A DNA stretch of 64,000 nucleotides from the NCBI GenBank assembly GCA_946965045.2, contig OX337235.1, positions 2,185,508-2,249,507 of the forward strand, given 5' to 3'. The position numbers and the translations under genes are program-made. Of the stretch, positions 23,401 through 33,368 are shown piece after piece. The stretch comes from Epithemia pelagica (taxonomy: Eukaryota > Bacillariophyta > Bacillariophyceae > Surirellales > Surirellaceae). Position 1 is the stretch's first letter; each line of letters starts with the position of its first letter. Below the pieces are notes generated by a model. That model did no database searches. It had not been told where the DNA came from and worked only from the letters and a program-made list of their open reading frames with translations.

Positions 23401-24527
23401 ATCAACCATGCGGCGAAGCGGCTTAATTTCGTGAACTGCGTGGCGGCCCCCGTTTGCTCGCCGGCCAAATCCGCCGTCAGACCATCCGGAACCCCAACTT
23501 CATCAATAAAACGGGCCAATGCTTGGCCGACATGTGCCTTGGAAGCGAGTGGGTAAACGGCCGTGTACTGTCCGTCCGTGAATATTTGCGCACATTTGTG
23601 TCCCGAAAGTGATGTCGTCCGAGCGAAAAGCGTATCCGTATAGAACCGACTATTCAATCTATTCCGATGCAATGCCAAGTTGTCAACACGATATCGTCGC
23701 GTTATAGGCGTGACAGCTGTCCGGATACCCTGTTGGGTGGTGACGCGGAGGGTTTTCCGCGCGGTTTCCAACCCAATCTTCCATTTCTTGCTGAGATTTT
23801 CCGGTGAAACGGTCGAGTGACGGTCCGAGCCGAGACCGCCGACCGATCTGAGACTGTCGAGTCGCTGCCCCACGGCCACAGGATCGCATGCGCTAGAGAC
23901 CGCGCCAATTTCGAGTGAGATCGCTTCACGTGCATCATCTAGCGGGCTACGATTGTGTAAGCTCAAATCCACACTTTTTGGGTCCCATAACTCTTGACGC
24001 GTCAAAGTCACCGCAGGTAAAGTTTCAATTTCATGCTTGGTAGGCGCGCGGGACTCAAAGTAAATAGTCGTCCCCTGTATCTCGAAGGGAATATATAACC
24101 CGTCGGCCGTGATGCCAAATCCTTCGTCCTCCTTCCTTGTGGGGTCATCGCGAACCACATGCCCACAATACCGAATTTGATTTTGATTCAAGAGAGTCTT
24201 CTTTAGTGCGCTACCAAACCACAACATTTGGTGGCCGATTAAGATGTATTCTACTCCTGTACTTTTCTCTCGGATGCATGTGGCACATGTCGCTATCGGT
24301 ACGTATTGACCTCCTACCTGTTGTCCCATAAAGTCACTAACCTTGCATTCCATTCCTGTTGTTTCCATGAGTGTCCAATTGACACCAGCGCAGGAGGTGT
24401 CTGCCATCGTATCCATTTCGTTGCATGCAACATCATTCCCATTCCCAGTGCTGATTCCCATGTTTCCTATGCTACAATCCACCGTCTTGTCAGTGGTCAC
24501 CTCACGCCTGGCCCCACAAGTAACCAC
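20479..24527 (-). pseudogene. pol: Copia element 1 pol (protease, integrase, RT, RNase H), frameshifted in integrase
   Basis: Two overlapping frames, 24527-23304 and 23409-20479, make one pol with a break at about 23410-23460. The first part has a protease-like MADTSCAG site and the integrase core with FYTDT and LTADLAGEQTG. The conserved stretch that should carry the third catalytic Glu is short or absent at the frame change, suggesting a small deletion. The second part has the Copia RT (DIGNAYLNAP, ALYGLKSSGASW, YVDD near 21610-21630) and a complete RNase H (FVDADHAG, GSEFVAMR, CDNRGVV, NIADLFTK). This copy probably cannot make integrase itself. Confidence 0.85.
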
Positions 24528-24539
24528 TGATGCCTGGCG

Positions 24540-26444
24540 TCACTCATATGCGCCGGCTCCGAATCTGCGTCCGTTGGTGCTGCCACGGTCGTTGCTACCG
24601 GGATTCTCGGTTCCCGCCGCACTACCAGCGGCATGTCCATTGGTACCTCCGCCGACAGACGGGTCTGTGATGACCGATGGTGGCTCATTATTCTCATTCA
24701 CGTCGACATTGCCGATGCCGCGTCCACTGGCAGCAGAACCGCGCCCCCAATCACCACCGCGCCCCCAATCACCACGTCCCCGCCCGTAGCCACGGCCGCG
24801 GCCACCACCACGGCCGCCACGATCACCTGAGCTGCGGAGCCGAGCTCGTTCTTGATGGATGTACGCCTGTCCGGCGGGCCCAAGAGTGGCCATCTCCTGG
24901 GAAGTGAATCGGCGGCTGACTTCCGTGACGTCAACGCCGTAGAAGGTGAAAATACCGTTGTGCTGTTGGAGGCCCGCAAAATTCCGTGGACGGGAAGCGG
25001 GTGACTGTTCGCCCGTGTGTGTTTCCGAGATAAACCAGTGCCGAGTGCCAGGACGTGTGCCACTGCCTCCGATGACATTCGGGTACAGTTCCGAGACTTC
25101 ACGCGAGATATAGGCGATGGCGTCATCTAAATTAGACCTGTAGTTGCTTCGCACGGTGCTTTTTATGACGGCAAACTCGGCCGTTGCAATTCGGATGTTG
25201 TCCAGCAAGATCTTGACCTGATTTGCATTCGAGCGTCGATTAGGTGTCTCTTCGAGCGTGCGGAATGCACGTAGAAGCTTGGTAGAATAGGCGTCGAAGC
25301 TAAACGCTCTCTCGTTGTGATAAAATACGGAACTAAGGATAGCTTCAGCCTTGTTGATACGTTTCTCTTTCTGGCCGCCGCCATCGTAGTGTGCTACCAA
25401 GGCTAACCAAGCCGCTCGACCGTTCTGGGATGCCTGGTAGGGTTGAATCCACGTTGCGGGTTGGTCGCGTACACGGTCACTAAGCAACCGGTACACTGCC
25501 TTGTTGTCTTCGTGAAAGAATGGTCCAGTCAGAGGGTAAGTGTACAATTCTTGCTCTCGGAGAGTTTGAAAGACGTGTCCAGGTTGAATTTCAGGCCTAA
25601 TTACATAGTCGAGTGGGGCTTGTTGCTTCCCAATTATGTGGGACAAATAGGTAGGGAATTCGCGAGACCAATCTTCCCATATCTCTTCCTTGAGGATTTC
25701 GGGCTTAATTTCCGGTGCCTTGTCAGTTTCTGCTTTAATTTCCATCTCGTCGAGGGCATCCGAGAGTACCACTTGGTCGAAGTCGGCAGCAGTGATGTCA
25801 CGCCTCTGTCTACGGGCCTTGGAAGCCCAAAAACACAGCCCTTGAAGATTCTTTACGACGCTTGTTGGAAGGCTTATATTGTTCGGTCCAGGGCGTTTCT
25901 CCAACCTTGAAGCTAAGGACGTGACATCATCCTTACTCATTCGTCCGAAGGCGTGTAACGAATTAAGACGTTCTATGTTTTCTAGTACTTGAATTTCGTT
26001 TGCGTTTGCCCCGCACACGGTCAATACCAGCCCGACTTGCGAAAGCGCGGGTGGTGGTCCTGCAGGCGGGTGCGGTATCGGGGGAGGTGGTGCACCACCA
26101 TCGCCATCATCGCCGTGTCCACCACCACCACCGCCTCCTCCAGCGCCGCCGTCTCCTCCAGCGCCGCCAGCGGGTGCACCTCCAGCGGTTTCGCCCTGTG
26201 TCGACACGCTTCTTGTTCCTCTCGTTCCACTACTTGAACTCCCGGCTCTATTACTAGAGCCGCCAGTACTTCCACCAGTGCCACCACCACTGGGGTTCCG
26301 TTCCGTTCCTGTTTTCCTCGCGGGCATCTTTCTACTACCCGTATCCGTACTGGCTCCCCCCGCTGGGACAGCGGTTCCCGTTCCTTGCCCCTCGGGGCTT
26401 GTTTCCGGTGGATTCTTCGTCGTAGCTCTAGTACTCGTTACCAT
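24540..26444 (-). CDS. gag: Copia element 1 gag
   Basis: 635 residues if started at the ATG at 26444. A Gly/Pro/Ser-rich N-terminus is followed by an acidic linker and the Copia-type capsid region (ASQNGRAAWLALVAHYDGGGQKEKRINKAEAIL). The C-terminal nucleic-acid-binding part is an RGG-type tract (GGRGRGYGRGRGDWGRG) rather than a CCHC zinc knuckle. The frame ends in TGA (24542-24540), and the same frame continues directly into pol with no other stop, so pol is probably made by readthrough of this UGA (GAG-TGA-CGC). Confidence 0.85.
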   Translation of the reverse strand: MVTSTRATTKNPPETSPEGQGTGTAVPAGGASTDTGSRKMPARKTGTERNPSGGGTGGSTGGSSNRAGSSSSGTRGTRSVSTQGETAGGAPAGGAGGDGGAGGGGGGGGHGDDGDGGAPPPPIPHPPAGPPPALSQVGLVLTVCGANANEIQVLENIERLNSLHAFGRMSKDDVTSLASRLEKRPGPNNISLPTSVVKNLQGLCFWASKARRQRRDITAADFDQVVLSDALDEMEIKAETDKAPEIKPEILKEEIWEDWSREFPTYLSHIIGKQQAPLDYVIRPEIQPGHVFQTLREQELYTYPLTGPFFHEDNKAVYRLLSDRVRDQPATWIQPYQASQNGRAAWLALVAHYDGGGQKEKRINKAEAILSSVFYHNERAFSFDAYSTKLLRAFRTLEETPNRRSNANQVKILLDNIRIATAEFAVIKSTVRSNYRSNLDDAIAYISREVSELYPNVIGGSGTRPGTRHWFISETHTGEQSPASRPRNFAGLQQHNGIFTFYGVDVTEVSRRFTSQEMATLGPAGQAYIHQERARLRSSGDRGGRGGGRGRGYGRGRGDWGRGGDWGRGSAASGRGIGNVDVNENNEPPSVITDPSVGGGTNGHAAGSAAGTENPGSNDRGSTNGRRFGAGAYE

Positions 26445-26487
26445 ATTCCTGTAGTTCACTTCGTTTACTTCCTCTCAATACCGCAGT

Positions 26488-26500
26488 GGGTCTGATAAAC
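26488..26500 (-). promoter_or_regulatory. Primer-binding site of Copia element 1
   Basis: Immediately internal to the 5' LTR. The + strand reads GGGTCTGATAAAC, the same 13 bases found at the matching place in Copia element 2. On the tRNA side this contains a CTGATAA heptamer shaped like an anticodon loop (GAU), so a half-tRNA primer is likely, as in Drosophila copia. Confidence 0.65.
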
Positions 26501-26659
26501 TGTCTTGTTCCAGTCGATACCTTATTCAACGTGCAAATTAAAAGATATTATAAGGCTAAACCACTAATGTAAGGATCCCCAAAATAGTAACCATGTAAAC
26601 GGTAAAACCCCCAAAGATTTCCCATATCCGGGTTTTGTTCCCACGACCCGAATAAGACA
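26501..26659 (-). repeat. Copia element 1, 5' LTR
   Basis: 159 bp, TGTCTT...AAGACA, apparently identical to the 3' LTR. It is followed by the ATTG target duplication at 26660-26663. Confidence 0.95.
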
Positions 26660-26849
26660 ATTGTTCCAACATCTGACATCAGACCTTGACTGGGTTTGTG
26701 ATATTCGTCCGTCGACATAGATACTATTCCATGACACCCACAACATCAGGAGAATCACAAGTGTTGGTAGAAATACATCATTCTTAATGATTAAGCTACC
26801 AATCTTATTTACACTTCCCGCAGCTTCCGCTCCTTGTCCCAGAGGGTGA

Positions 26850-29800
26850 TCAGCTCCCAAAAGAAGTGGCATGTTGCAGCTTGAATCGTTTTTCTCTTTT
26901 CTTCCGTCTTTTCTTTAGTTTTTGAGCTCTGCTTCGAAGTCGCTCTGCAAGCTCCAGTGCGGCAAGTCGTTCTTCTTCCGTAAGATTCCTAAAGACTGTA
27001 GCGTCGATTTGTGTTGTTATCTTGTGGCTTTTCTTTGCAGATTTGTGGGATTTCTTCGACACTTTGGACGAGCTACTTCGTAAGTTCGGCTCCTCACGAC
27101 CAGCGAAATCTCCACCTATTTCCTCCAAGCTTGCCATGATAGGGTTGAAACCACTGATCTCTTCTTCTGGATCTACTGAAAACCCTCTGCGGTGCACCTC
27201 CCCGTTGTAATCCGATCTAGAATGCATCTGGTGAATGGCGTCATGGTGTTGAGATTCTCTGGGGTCTTCCTTCGGCCTTCGAATTGGGGATCTTCGTCCT
27301 CTGCTGTCTCCTGAAGTATCTTCAGGTGGGTCAGAAGACTCCTCTACGTCTACTGTCAGACCATTTCTGTTGTCTGTACTCTGTTCATATCTGGTCCCTG
27401 CATGTCCTCCTTCGCCCGAGTTTTCAGATTCTGACAGAACAAACAGTTCATCCCCATCATCGACCACATGTACTCCCGTATTGTCATCAACGAGAAACTC
27501 ATGTCCAATTTGAGGCGTTGCCCCAATCAAGTACACGTCATGTGTCCCATCCATTCCCTGTATGGAGGAGCGCCATGCGACATCATCTTTACCACCAGGG
27601 GTGCTAACAGCGGAACCGTTTCTTGCTTCGCTCACGGCTGGGACTCCAGCATTAAAGCGCTCTCGGATGTGCCCCCCGACTCTGGCTGGTTCACGACGGT
27701 CGCGCCCAGAGCTTCGGCGTTCCTCGCCATGAAAATATTTTGTAAATTCGCTGGGATCTGCTTCTTGAATCATCTCGGTCGGTAATCCGTCTAAGCTAAG
27801 CAAATTTATTGTAGATTCGCCCTCACTTCTCGAAAGGACAACGGGAGGATCAACAGGGCTTCTGGTTCTGTGGTCTTCAACTGTTTCGACATCAATTGGG
27901 TGCAAGATAGAAGTCCCCGAAGTCTGTTTGTCTGTGTTGTCACTCTCTAAGTTTCCGTTGTTCGCATCAAATTCGGCCTGCACAAGGATGACATCATCGG
28001 AGCGCACGTTTAAACTTTCCGCGATATCACGTTTCTCCTGGACCATGGTTCCGTGATTGTCATTTGTTGTGTTTGTCTTTCGATTCGATGAAGAGTCCCG
28101 AGTATCGGGTACTTCTCCGTCATTAGAATTATCAAGTTGCTCATTCGCAACATCAACACTGATGACGTTCACTCCCCCTTGTGCGTCACTTTTGGACACA
28201 GGGGATGCTGATGCGTTGGTCGCGTTATTCGTCTTCTTGACGGAAGGTCGGGGCTTTAGTTCTGTTGATCCAGTAATTCGCTTTGTCGCCAGACGTCCCG
28301 ACGCATACTTGTTGACAAGGGGAGCCTTCTTTTTCAGATTCTTGCTTGAAAAATTGCTCGAATGTGGGAGAAGACCGGTTCCACCACCTTGCGCTTTAGA
28401 TTTGCTCTCCTTAAGTAGTGACGGAGATTCAAACCCGCAGTTATGACCTTCAAGCCAGGCGCATCCCTTATCCAGCATCCGTACGATCATCGGCACTGTG
28501 GAAGACTCAAAATTCGTGTCCAAATCAGAATCTTCCGACCCCAGGTACGAAACAAGCGAAAGTTTCGAATCGGTGTCTTCCCGTGTCTCATTATCACGAT
28601 CATTGCTGTCGGACTCATCAGCTCCTCTTTCCCCTTTTGGCTCAACCATTGAGAGTATACGGGCACCGTTGTGATGGAGCGGAGTGTTCCGATTAGAAGA
28701 AGGCTTCAATGACATGGCTCTTGTCGGTTTCTCCTGGGTCAATTTATGACTGTTCAATGATATCCCAGGTGGACCAAGCGGGGTCGAAGATTTTTGAGAC
28801 ACACCATCAGATGATCCTGGTTTCTTCACTGAATTCCTTTCCTGACTCTTTTGTAATAGACTTATTGATTCTTCATTTTGAGCTGATTTTCCCGAGCTTT
28901 CCATTGGTCTTGCCGCCTCTTCATCGTTGTGTCTTCTAAAAATGTTGAAACCAATATCTCTTGCAGGCATTGGGCTGTTGTCGTTCTTCCCGATTCTCGC
29001 GGATGAGCCGTAGATGGGTTCGTGACTGAAACTGCTAAGAGCGGCGTCAATGGAAGGCATCTCTATTCTTTGCGGACCTTTCAGCGGGGTCGCGTTGGTA
29101 TCATGGTTACCATGATGGTCATCACTGGAAGACACCGCAATATTTGCTTCGTCTGGGACATCGAGTTTCATTATCGTTGCTCGCAGATGATCGAATGCTG
29201 TTTCAGGTTCAATTCTTGCCGGATAGTTTCCACTCCGTGCGAATGTCCTCGGTAGCGACGATGATCGCTTTTTCGACCACATCACCTCCCTTCTGTAAGG
29301 ATGATGGGGACTTCCATATGGGTTTAGTCGGCCATCGATGCTGACTAGCTCGCTCTCACTGTGTGACAGCTCTTGTCGTGAGCCAACGTCATATTCTGGA
29401 GGTGGAGGTGCCACTGGTTTCGATTCTTGTTCGTCATTCGTATCATGAGTTGGGAGTACCGGGGAAGGAGGCATTCCAGGAGTTTCCTGATTTCCGCTTG
29501 CCCCGGATGGAAGTTGTTCTACATCCTTCGAAATTTCTCCGTTAATAGTTTCATCGGGCGTATGCTCCAACAGAAAGGAGTGAGCTTGTCCCTCGGTGCT
29601 ACTTTGTGTTGGAGGTTGATCCAAACTCGAAGGTGCAGCTTTTTGACTCATTGAAATAACGTTAGCGTCAACAGGGCTCTTGTTCTCAGTCACGAAACGA
29701 ACTGCCTCCGGCTGTTCTGTCGTAGTTGTTGTTTCGACCTCATGATTCGAAGTTGTTTCGTTCCCAGATGAGTCCACTCGTCTGCTCTCTACACTATCTG

Positions 29801-32165
29801 AGGCTTCCACATTTTCGGTTTTGGTTCGCTCAGAGTTCGTTGTATCAAGTGCTGTCACCGCCGCTGTAGGCTCCGTCGTTCCGTTAACTTCCATTCCGTT
29901 GAGAGCAGCGACTATACGGCGCGTGGCCTCTGAATCAAACGCAGCTTTCTCCTCGACGGAGGGGGTCTCACTATGAACAGGCTGTATCTCAAGAGAAGTC
30001 GACATTTCTGTATCGTCCAATAATTCCCGTGAAATCTTTTGGCTCAACTCTTCTGAACGATCGATACTATTGAAGCTTTCCAACACGGATTCCTGTGAGT
30101 TCTCAGCTTTCATTCTCTCGTTTGGTTTATCCACACTTGTTTCACTTGTTATTGTGTTTTCATCAAATGGCAGACTCGGGTCCCAGGGAATATTTCTATC
30201 TCCGCTGTCCTTTTTCTGATGTTTTGAACCATTTATTTCGTGTCGCATAGAATCCTTCTCCGTTCCTTCAGTTGCCTGAAGCCCGACGTCGTCAAGTTGA
30301 CCTTCACTTTCAAATCCTCCTTCGGAACTTTCGCGGTGCCCCTCGTCCGAGAAATCATTGCTTTTGCGCTTGATCTCTTTCGTTTTTGGTGATGCTAGGA
30401 GTGCCCGAGCCTTTTCGAGGACACGAGATCGTCGCTCGGTCAACATTTGTCTCTCCTTCTCCATTTCTCTTGAGATCGAAGAAGGGGTTGAAATAGATGC
30501 TTCGTTTCCATCGCCAATAACAACTTGAACCATGGATCCTTTGCTTTTCAAGTTTTCCACCAGTCTAGGTTCATCTTCTCTTGTTTCTGAAAGTTCTGTT
30601 CGCATTTGATCTGTCTTCAAGGGGCCGTCCATCCCTGCTTTCAGATTATGGTTAAGATCTTCAGTACGTCTACCAGTTATCCATGGTCTGCTCCAGAGCA
30701 TGTTCGCACGAGATGCCTTGGTCCTCTCTTCTGTCGGTGAACGCTTAGGACTTTCCAGGGAACTAGTATTTTGACCCAACTCTGAACTGTCAGATCGATC
30801 TTTTGTGTCATCGAAGTCCGCGGAAGGACTTTCAAATGGAACGTCCATGACTGCTGAGAATTTATCATCAGTATCTGTTTTTGGAGAGGTGACAATCTTC
30901 TGTGGACGAGTCCACAACGTTCGCTTCCTGTGTAGCTCTGTTCTTGGGGAGCTTGTTTCTGACTGTCGGCTCTCGAACGAGTCCGTAGCGACTTGATTGT
31001 TTTTGCTTGCTGAAATAGGGGATTGATGACGGTTTGTCGTCTTCATATTACTGGAATGATATAATGACAACACATCAGTATGCACGGGTGTGCTTCCACC
31101 TATGCTATTGCTGTTTCCTTGTTGATCCGTGCCTTCTGGGGCAATGACTGGATCGACCGATCTTCCAGGGTTGATACCAAGCGAGGGTGACTCGCTCTGG
31201 AAGCGCACGCTTCGGCGATACTTCGTACCGTTCGCACGGGGTGATGACAAGTATCGTTCCTCAGTTGCTTCCCTTTTAGGACTCAAGGTACCTCGGTCTT
31301 TGACCAGCTTATTCGAGTACCTCTTCACAACTGATTCTGAGTACTGATTGTCAAACAGGGAGTCCTTTTGCTGTCTAGCGTACTCTTCCTCGGCCTCGAT
31401 CACCGATGTCACGGACGTAGTAGCGGTGGGAACGGACGACGGATTACTTTGCTTTGTAGTCTCTGCTCCATGGCTTGATGACGTGGATCGATGGCCGGGT
31501 GAAGGAGGACTCTTGGGATGCGATGATCGAATGGGAGACAGGTTTCCTGAAACTTTCAGGTCAAAGTTTCTTATGGGAGAGGAACCACCAGCTGGAGATC
31601 TAGGGCTTGATTCTCGTCTTCTATTTTTGTCCACAGAAGTCTCCATTCTTCTGGATTCCACAACATCGTCGAATTCTTCCATGACCATGACTCCATCCAT
31701 TTTGCGATCCATGTTGAGAGGTTGTTCCGACGTTCCGTTCGCACGATAGAGATGCCTTGTTGCACCCATTTTGTCATAATCGTTATTTCGATATCGAGAC
31801 GTATGCTTTGGCGAAAATGATTCATATTCGGCAGACTCCTCTCGGTAAGCAGTTCCTGATGAAAAATTCCCATTTCCCCTTCTAACAGGACTATGACTGC
31901 CTCCTCTGGTTGCATTTGTTGAATGATCGTCTGAGAATCCATGCTTTCTTTCTCCCCCTTGATAGCCCCCCTGGTAATCGACTAGCGTTAAATCAATAAC
32001 ATCATCATCCCGTTGATCGTCAACAGCATCATCCAGCACAATGGGATGAGGAGTTCCTCTCGATTCATACATGTCAGGATGAAGCGGCGGTTTTCCATTC
32101 CTCCACATGGTGATTGAAACCTCAGAGCTTTGTTGTGCCCTTACGCTGTTATCTCTTGCATACAT
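26850..32165 (-). CDS. Giant disordered protein with GCAW module (family member 3)
   Basis: Single open frame of 1771 residues from the ATG at 32165. Near the N-terminus DDVIDLTLVDY resembles a SUMO-interacting core. The body is Ser/Glu/Asp-rich and disordered, with many SPR/SPK-type sites. The family module lies at about residues 1205-1255: ETREDTDSKLSLVSYLGSED, then STVPMIVRMLDKGCAWLEG, then NCGF, then a KNLKKKAPLV basic patch. The C-terminus is lysine-rich followed by the helix TEEERLAALELAERLRSRAQKLKKRRKKREKRF. Domain order is the same as in member 2, with roughly a thousand extra disordered residues upstream. Possibly a nuclear scaffold; this is inference from the SIM-like and basic motifs. 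Confidence 0.85.
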   Translation of the reverse strand: MYARDNSVRAQQSSEVSITMWRNGKPPLHPDMYESRGTPHPIVLDDAVDDQRDDDVIDLTLVDYQGGYQGGERKHGFSDDHSTNATRGGSHSPVRRGNGNFSSGTAYREESAEYESFSPKHTSRYRNNDYDKMGATRHLYRANGTSEQPLNMDRKMDGVMVMEEFDDVVESRRMETSVDKNRRRESSPRSPAGGSSPIRNFDLKVSGNLSPIRSSHPKSPPSPGHRSTSSSHGAETTKQSNPSSVPTATTSVTSVIEAEEEYARQQKDSLFDNQYSESVVKRYSNKLVKDRGTLSPKREATEERYLSSPRANGTKYRRSVRFQSESPSLGINPGRSVDPVIAPEGTDQQGNSNSIGGSTPVHTDVLSLYHSSNMKTTNRHQSPISASKNNQVATDSFESRQSETSSPRTELHRKRTLWTRPQKIVTSPKTDTDDKFSAVMDVPFESPSADFDDTKDRSDSSELGQNTSSLESPKRSPTEERTKASRANMLWSRPWITGRRTEDLNHNLKAGMDGPLKTDQMRTELSETREDEPRLVENLKSKGSMVQVVIGDGNEASISTPSSISREMEKERQMLTERRSRVLEKARALLASPKTKEIKRKSNDFSDEGHRESSEGGFESEGQLDDVGLQATEGTEKDSMRHEINGSKHQKKDSGDRNIPWDPSLPFDENTITSETSVDKPNERMKAENSQESVLESFNSIDRSEELSQKISRELLDDTEMSTSLEIQPVHSETPSVEEKAAFDSEATRRIVAALNGMEVNGTTEPTAAVTALDTTNSERTKTENVEASDSVESRRVDSSGNETTSNHEVETTTTTEQPEAVRFVTENKSPVDANVISMSQKAAPSSLDQPPTQSSTEGQAHSFLLEHTPDETINGEISKDVEQLPSGASGNQETPGMPPSPVLPTHDTNDEQESKPVAPPPPEYDVGSRQELSHSESELVSIDGRLNPYGSPHHPYRREVMWSKKRSSSLPRTFARSGNYPARIEPETAFDHLRATIMKLDVPDEANIAVSSSDDHHGNHDTNATPLKGPQRIEMPSIDAALSSFSHEPIYGSSARIGKNDNSPMPARDIGFNIFRRHNDEEAARPMESSGKSAQNEESISLLQKSQERNSVKKPGSSDGVSQKSSTPLGPPGISLNSHKLTQEKPTRAMSLKPSSNRNTPLHHNGARILSMVEPKGERGADESDSNDRDNETREDTDSKLSLVSYLGSEDSDLDTNFESSTVPMIVRMLDKGCAWLEGHNCGFESPSLLKESKSKAQGGGTGLLPHSSNFSSKNLKKKAPLVNKYASGRLATKRITGSTELKPRPSVKKTNNATNASASPVSKSDAQGGVNVISVDVANEQLDNSNDGEVPDTRDSSSNRKTNTTNDNHGTMVQEKRDIAESLNVRSDDVILVQAEFDANNGNLESDNTDKQTSGTSILHPIDVETVEDHRTRSPVDPPVVLSRSEGESTINLLSLDGLPTEMIQEADPSEFTKYFHGEERRSSGRDRREPARVGGHIRERFNAGVPAVSEARNGSAVSTPGGKDDVAWRSSIQGMDGTHDVYLIGATPQIGHEFLVDDNTGVHVVDDGDELFVLSESENSGEGGHAGTRYEQSTDNRNGLTVDVEESSDPPEDTSGDSRGRRSPIRRPKEDPRESQHHDAIHQMHSRSDYNGEVHRRGFSVDPEEEISGFNPIMASLEEIGGDFAGREEPNLRSSSSKVSKKSHKSAKKSHKITTQIDATVFRNLTEEERLAALELAERLRSRAQKLKKRRKKREKRFKLQHATSFGS

Positions 32166-33368
32166 TTAGTCAAGTTTCAAGCAGCACGAAAGTTGGAGCT
32201 TTCACAACAACATGAACAACATCTCTTTTGGTTGCTTCCATGGCATGGATCCGGATCGCTTTTTGCTTCCTCGTCCGCCATAAAGCGATGATGTGCGTTT
32301 GGCGACGGTGCGGATAATAATAAAGACGGATAAATAGGGAGCATGCTTGTTTCCAAGCACCCGTTGGGTCCGTTGTGGTGTAAACGGTTCTGGAAAATAC
32401 ATCTACTTAGGGGAACATCATGCATTCCCCCAGGGAGCCGGCCGACCGAGTTTTCAACCGGACACTGGAAAATGGGGGGAAACAACCCTGTCTGTGCCAA
32501 GTCGGTATTCGTACTTAACATGAAAAGAGATTGAAATAATATTATGATCTCTGCCTTCCTTTCTACGATCGGGCCATTCCATGTAGACGAACAGGTGTCC
32601 CAACTGTTTTGAACATTGGAAGGAAAATGACGAACTGGAGCCAAGAATCATGTCCCTAAAACAAACTCGAATATCAACACTACCGTGGAAATGTGCTCCT
32701 TTCATCACCGAGCGACATAGAAAGGATCAGGTGGATTCTGACTATGTAACACGTTTTATGCTCTGGTCTCACGGGCATCGAGATACAAGTCTCCCATGAT
32801 AAACACAAGAGGCCCTGTCGTCAACCTCAACCTGGTTATCTGTCCTACTATCGTGGGTAGAAGGAAGCGCTGGTCTCTAAAAATCAGATTTCGTTTCATA
32901 TCAATGCTGGACATTTCTGGATATTCTTTGCACATCGAAATCACTGTAGGTATGATTGTTTCATTTCCCTTTTCCCTGCGCAAGTGCGTTCGCATTGTGT
33001 ATTGTTTGGGAGAAGCCTGACCATGATTATTTTCGACTCGTGCTTTGTGTTTTGTGTTTTGTACTCCTCTTGATGATCTAAAATCCAAAACATTTTTGAT
33101 TTTGGACAATGGCATGTCCCGCGTGTGGCGTGACTTGAAGTTAACGGCTGGAGTTTGATTGATCATAGCGTGCGTGTTCGATCTTGGCGGGATTTCGTTA
33201 CAATAAGATTTATAGTAGGACGATGATCTTCTGCATCATGCATGGACTGGCTGCGGCAATTACTAAAAATGCGGGAGAAAATTACCAAAAACTTGCTCAC
33301 AATCGTCAATCTTGCCAATTGTCAATTGGAGCAACGCTAGTCGGGCCGTCTTCTCAAAAGCTGTGAAA
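32166..33368. other. Divergent intergenic region
   Basis: 1.2 kb between the divergent starts of the giant disordered protein (minus) and the glycosyltransferase (plus). Two minus-strand open frames (32177-32644, 32756-33166) lack domain features and codon regularity. Nothing else was recognised. Confidence 0.5.

Larger units (their letters stand above)
20289..26659 (-). mobile_element. Ty1/Copia (CoDi-like) LTR retrotransposon, element 1
   Basis: 6371 bp, minus orientation, with 159-bp LTRs that appear identical by eye, TGTCTT...AAGACA termini, and 4-bp ATTG target duplications at 20285-20288 and 26660-26663. The polypurine tract GCGGGGAC abuts the 3' LTR (20448-20455). The primer-binding site abuts the 5' LTR (26488-26500). 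Internal order is gag, protease, integrase, RT, RNase H, the Copia order. Gag and pol share a frame, separated by one UGA. Pol is broken in the integrase region. Identical LTRs indicate a recent insertion. Confidence 0.95.

Noticed and set aside
32177-32644. 155-codon minus-strand frame upstream of the giant disordered protein
   Set aside because: No recognisable protein features; probably leader or promoter sequence of the adjacent gene.
32756-33166. 136-codon minus-strand frame before the glycosyltransferase
   Set aside because: No domain and overlapping plus-strand frames; likely chance.
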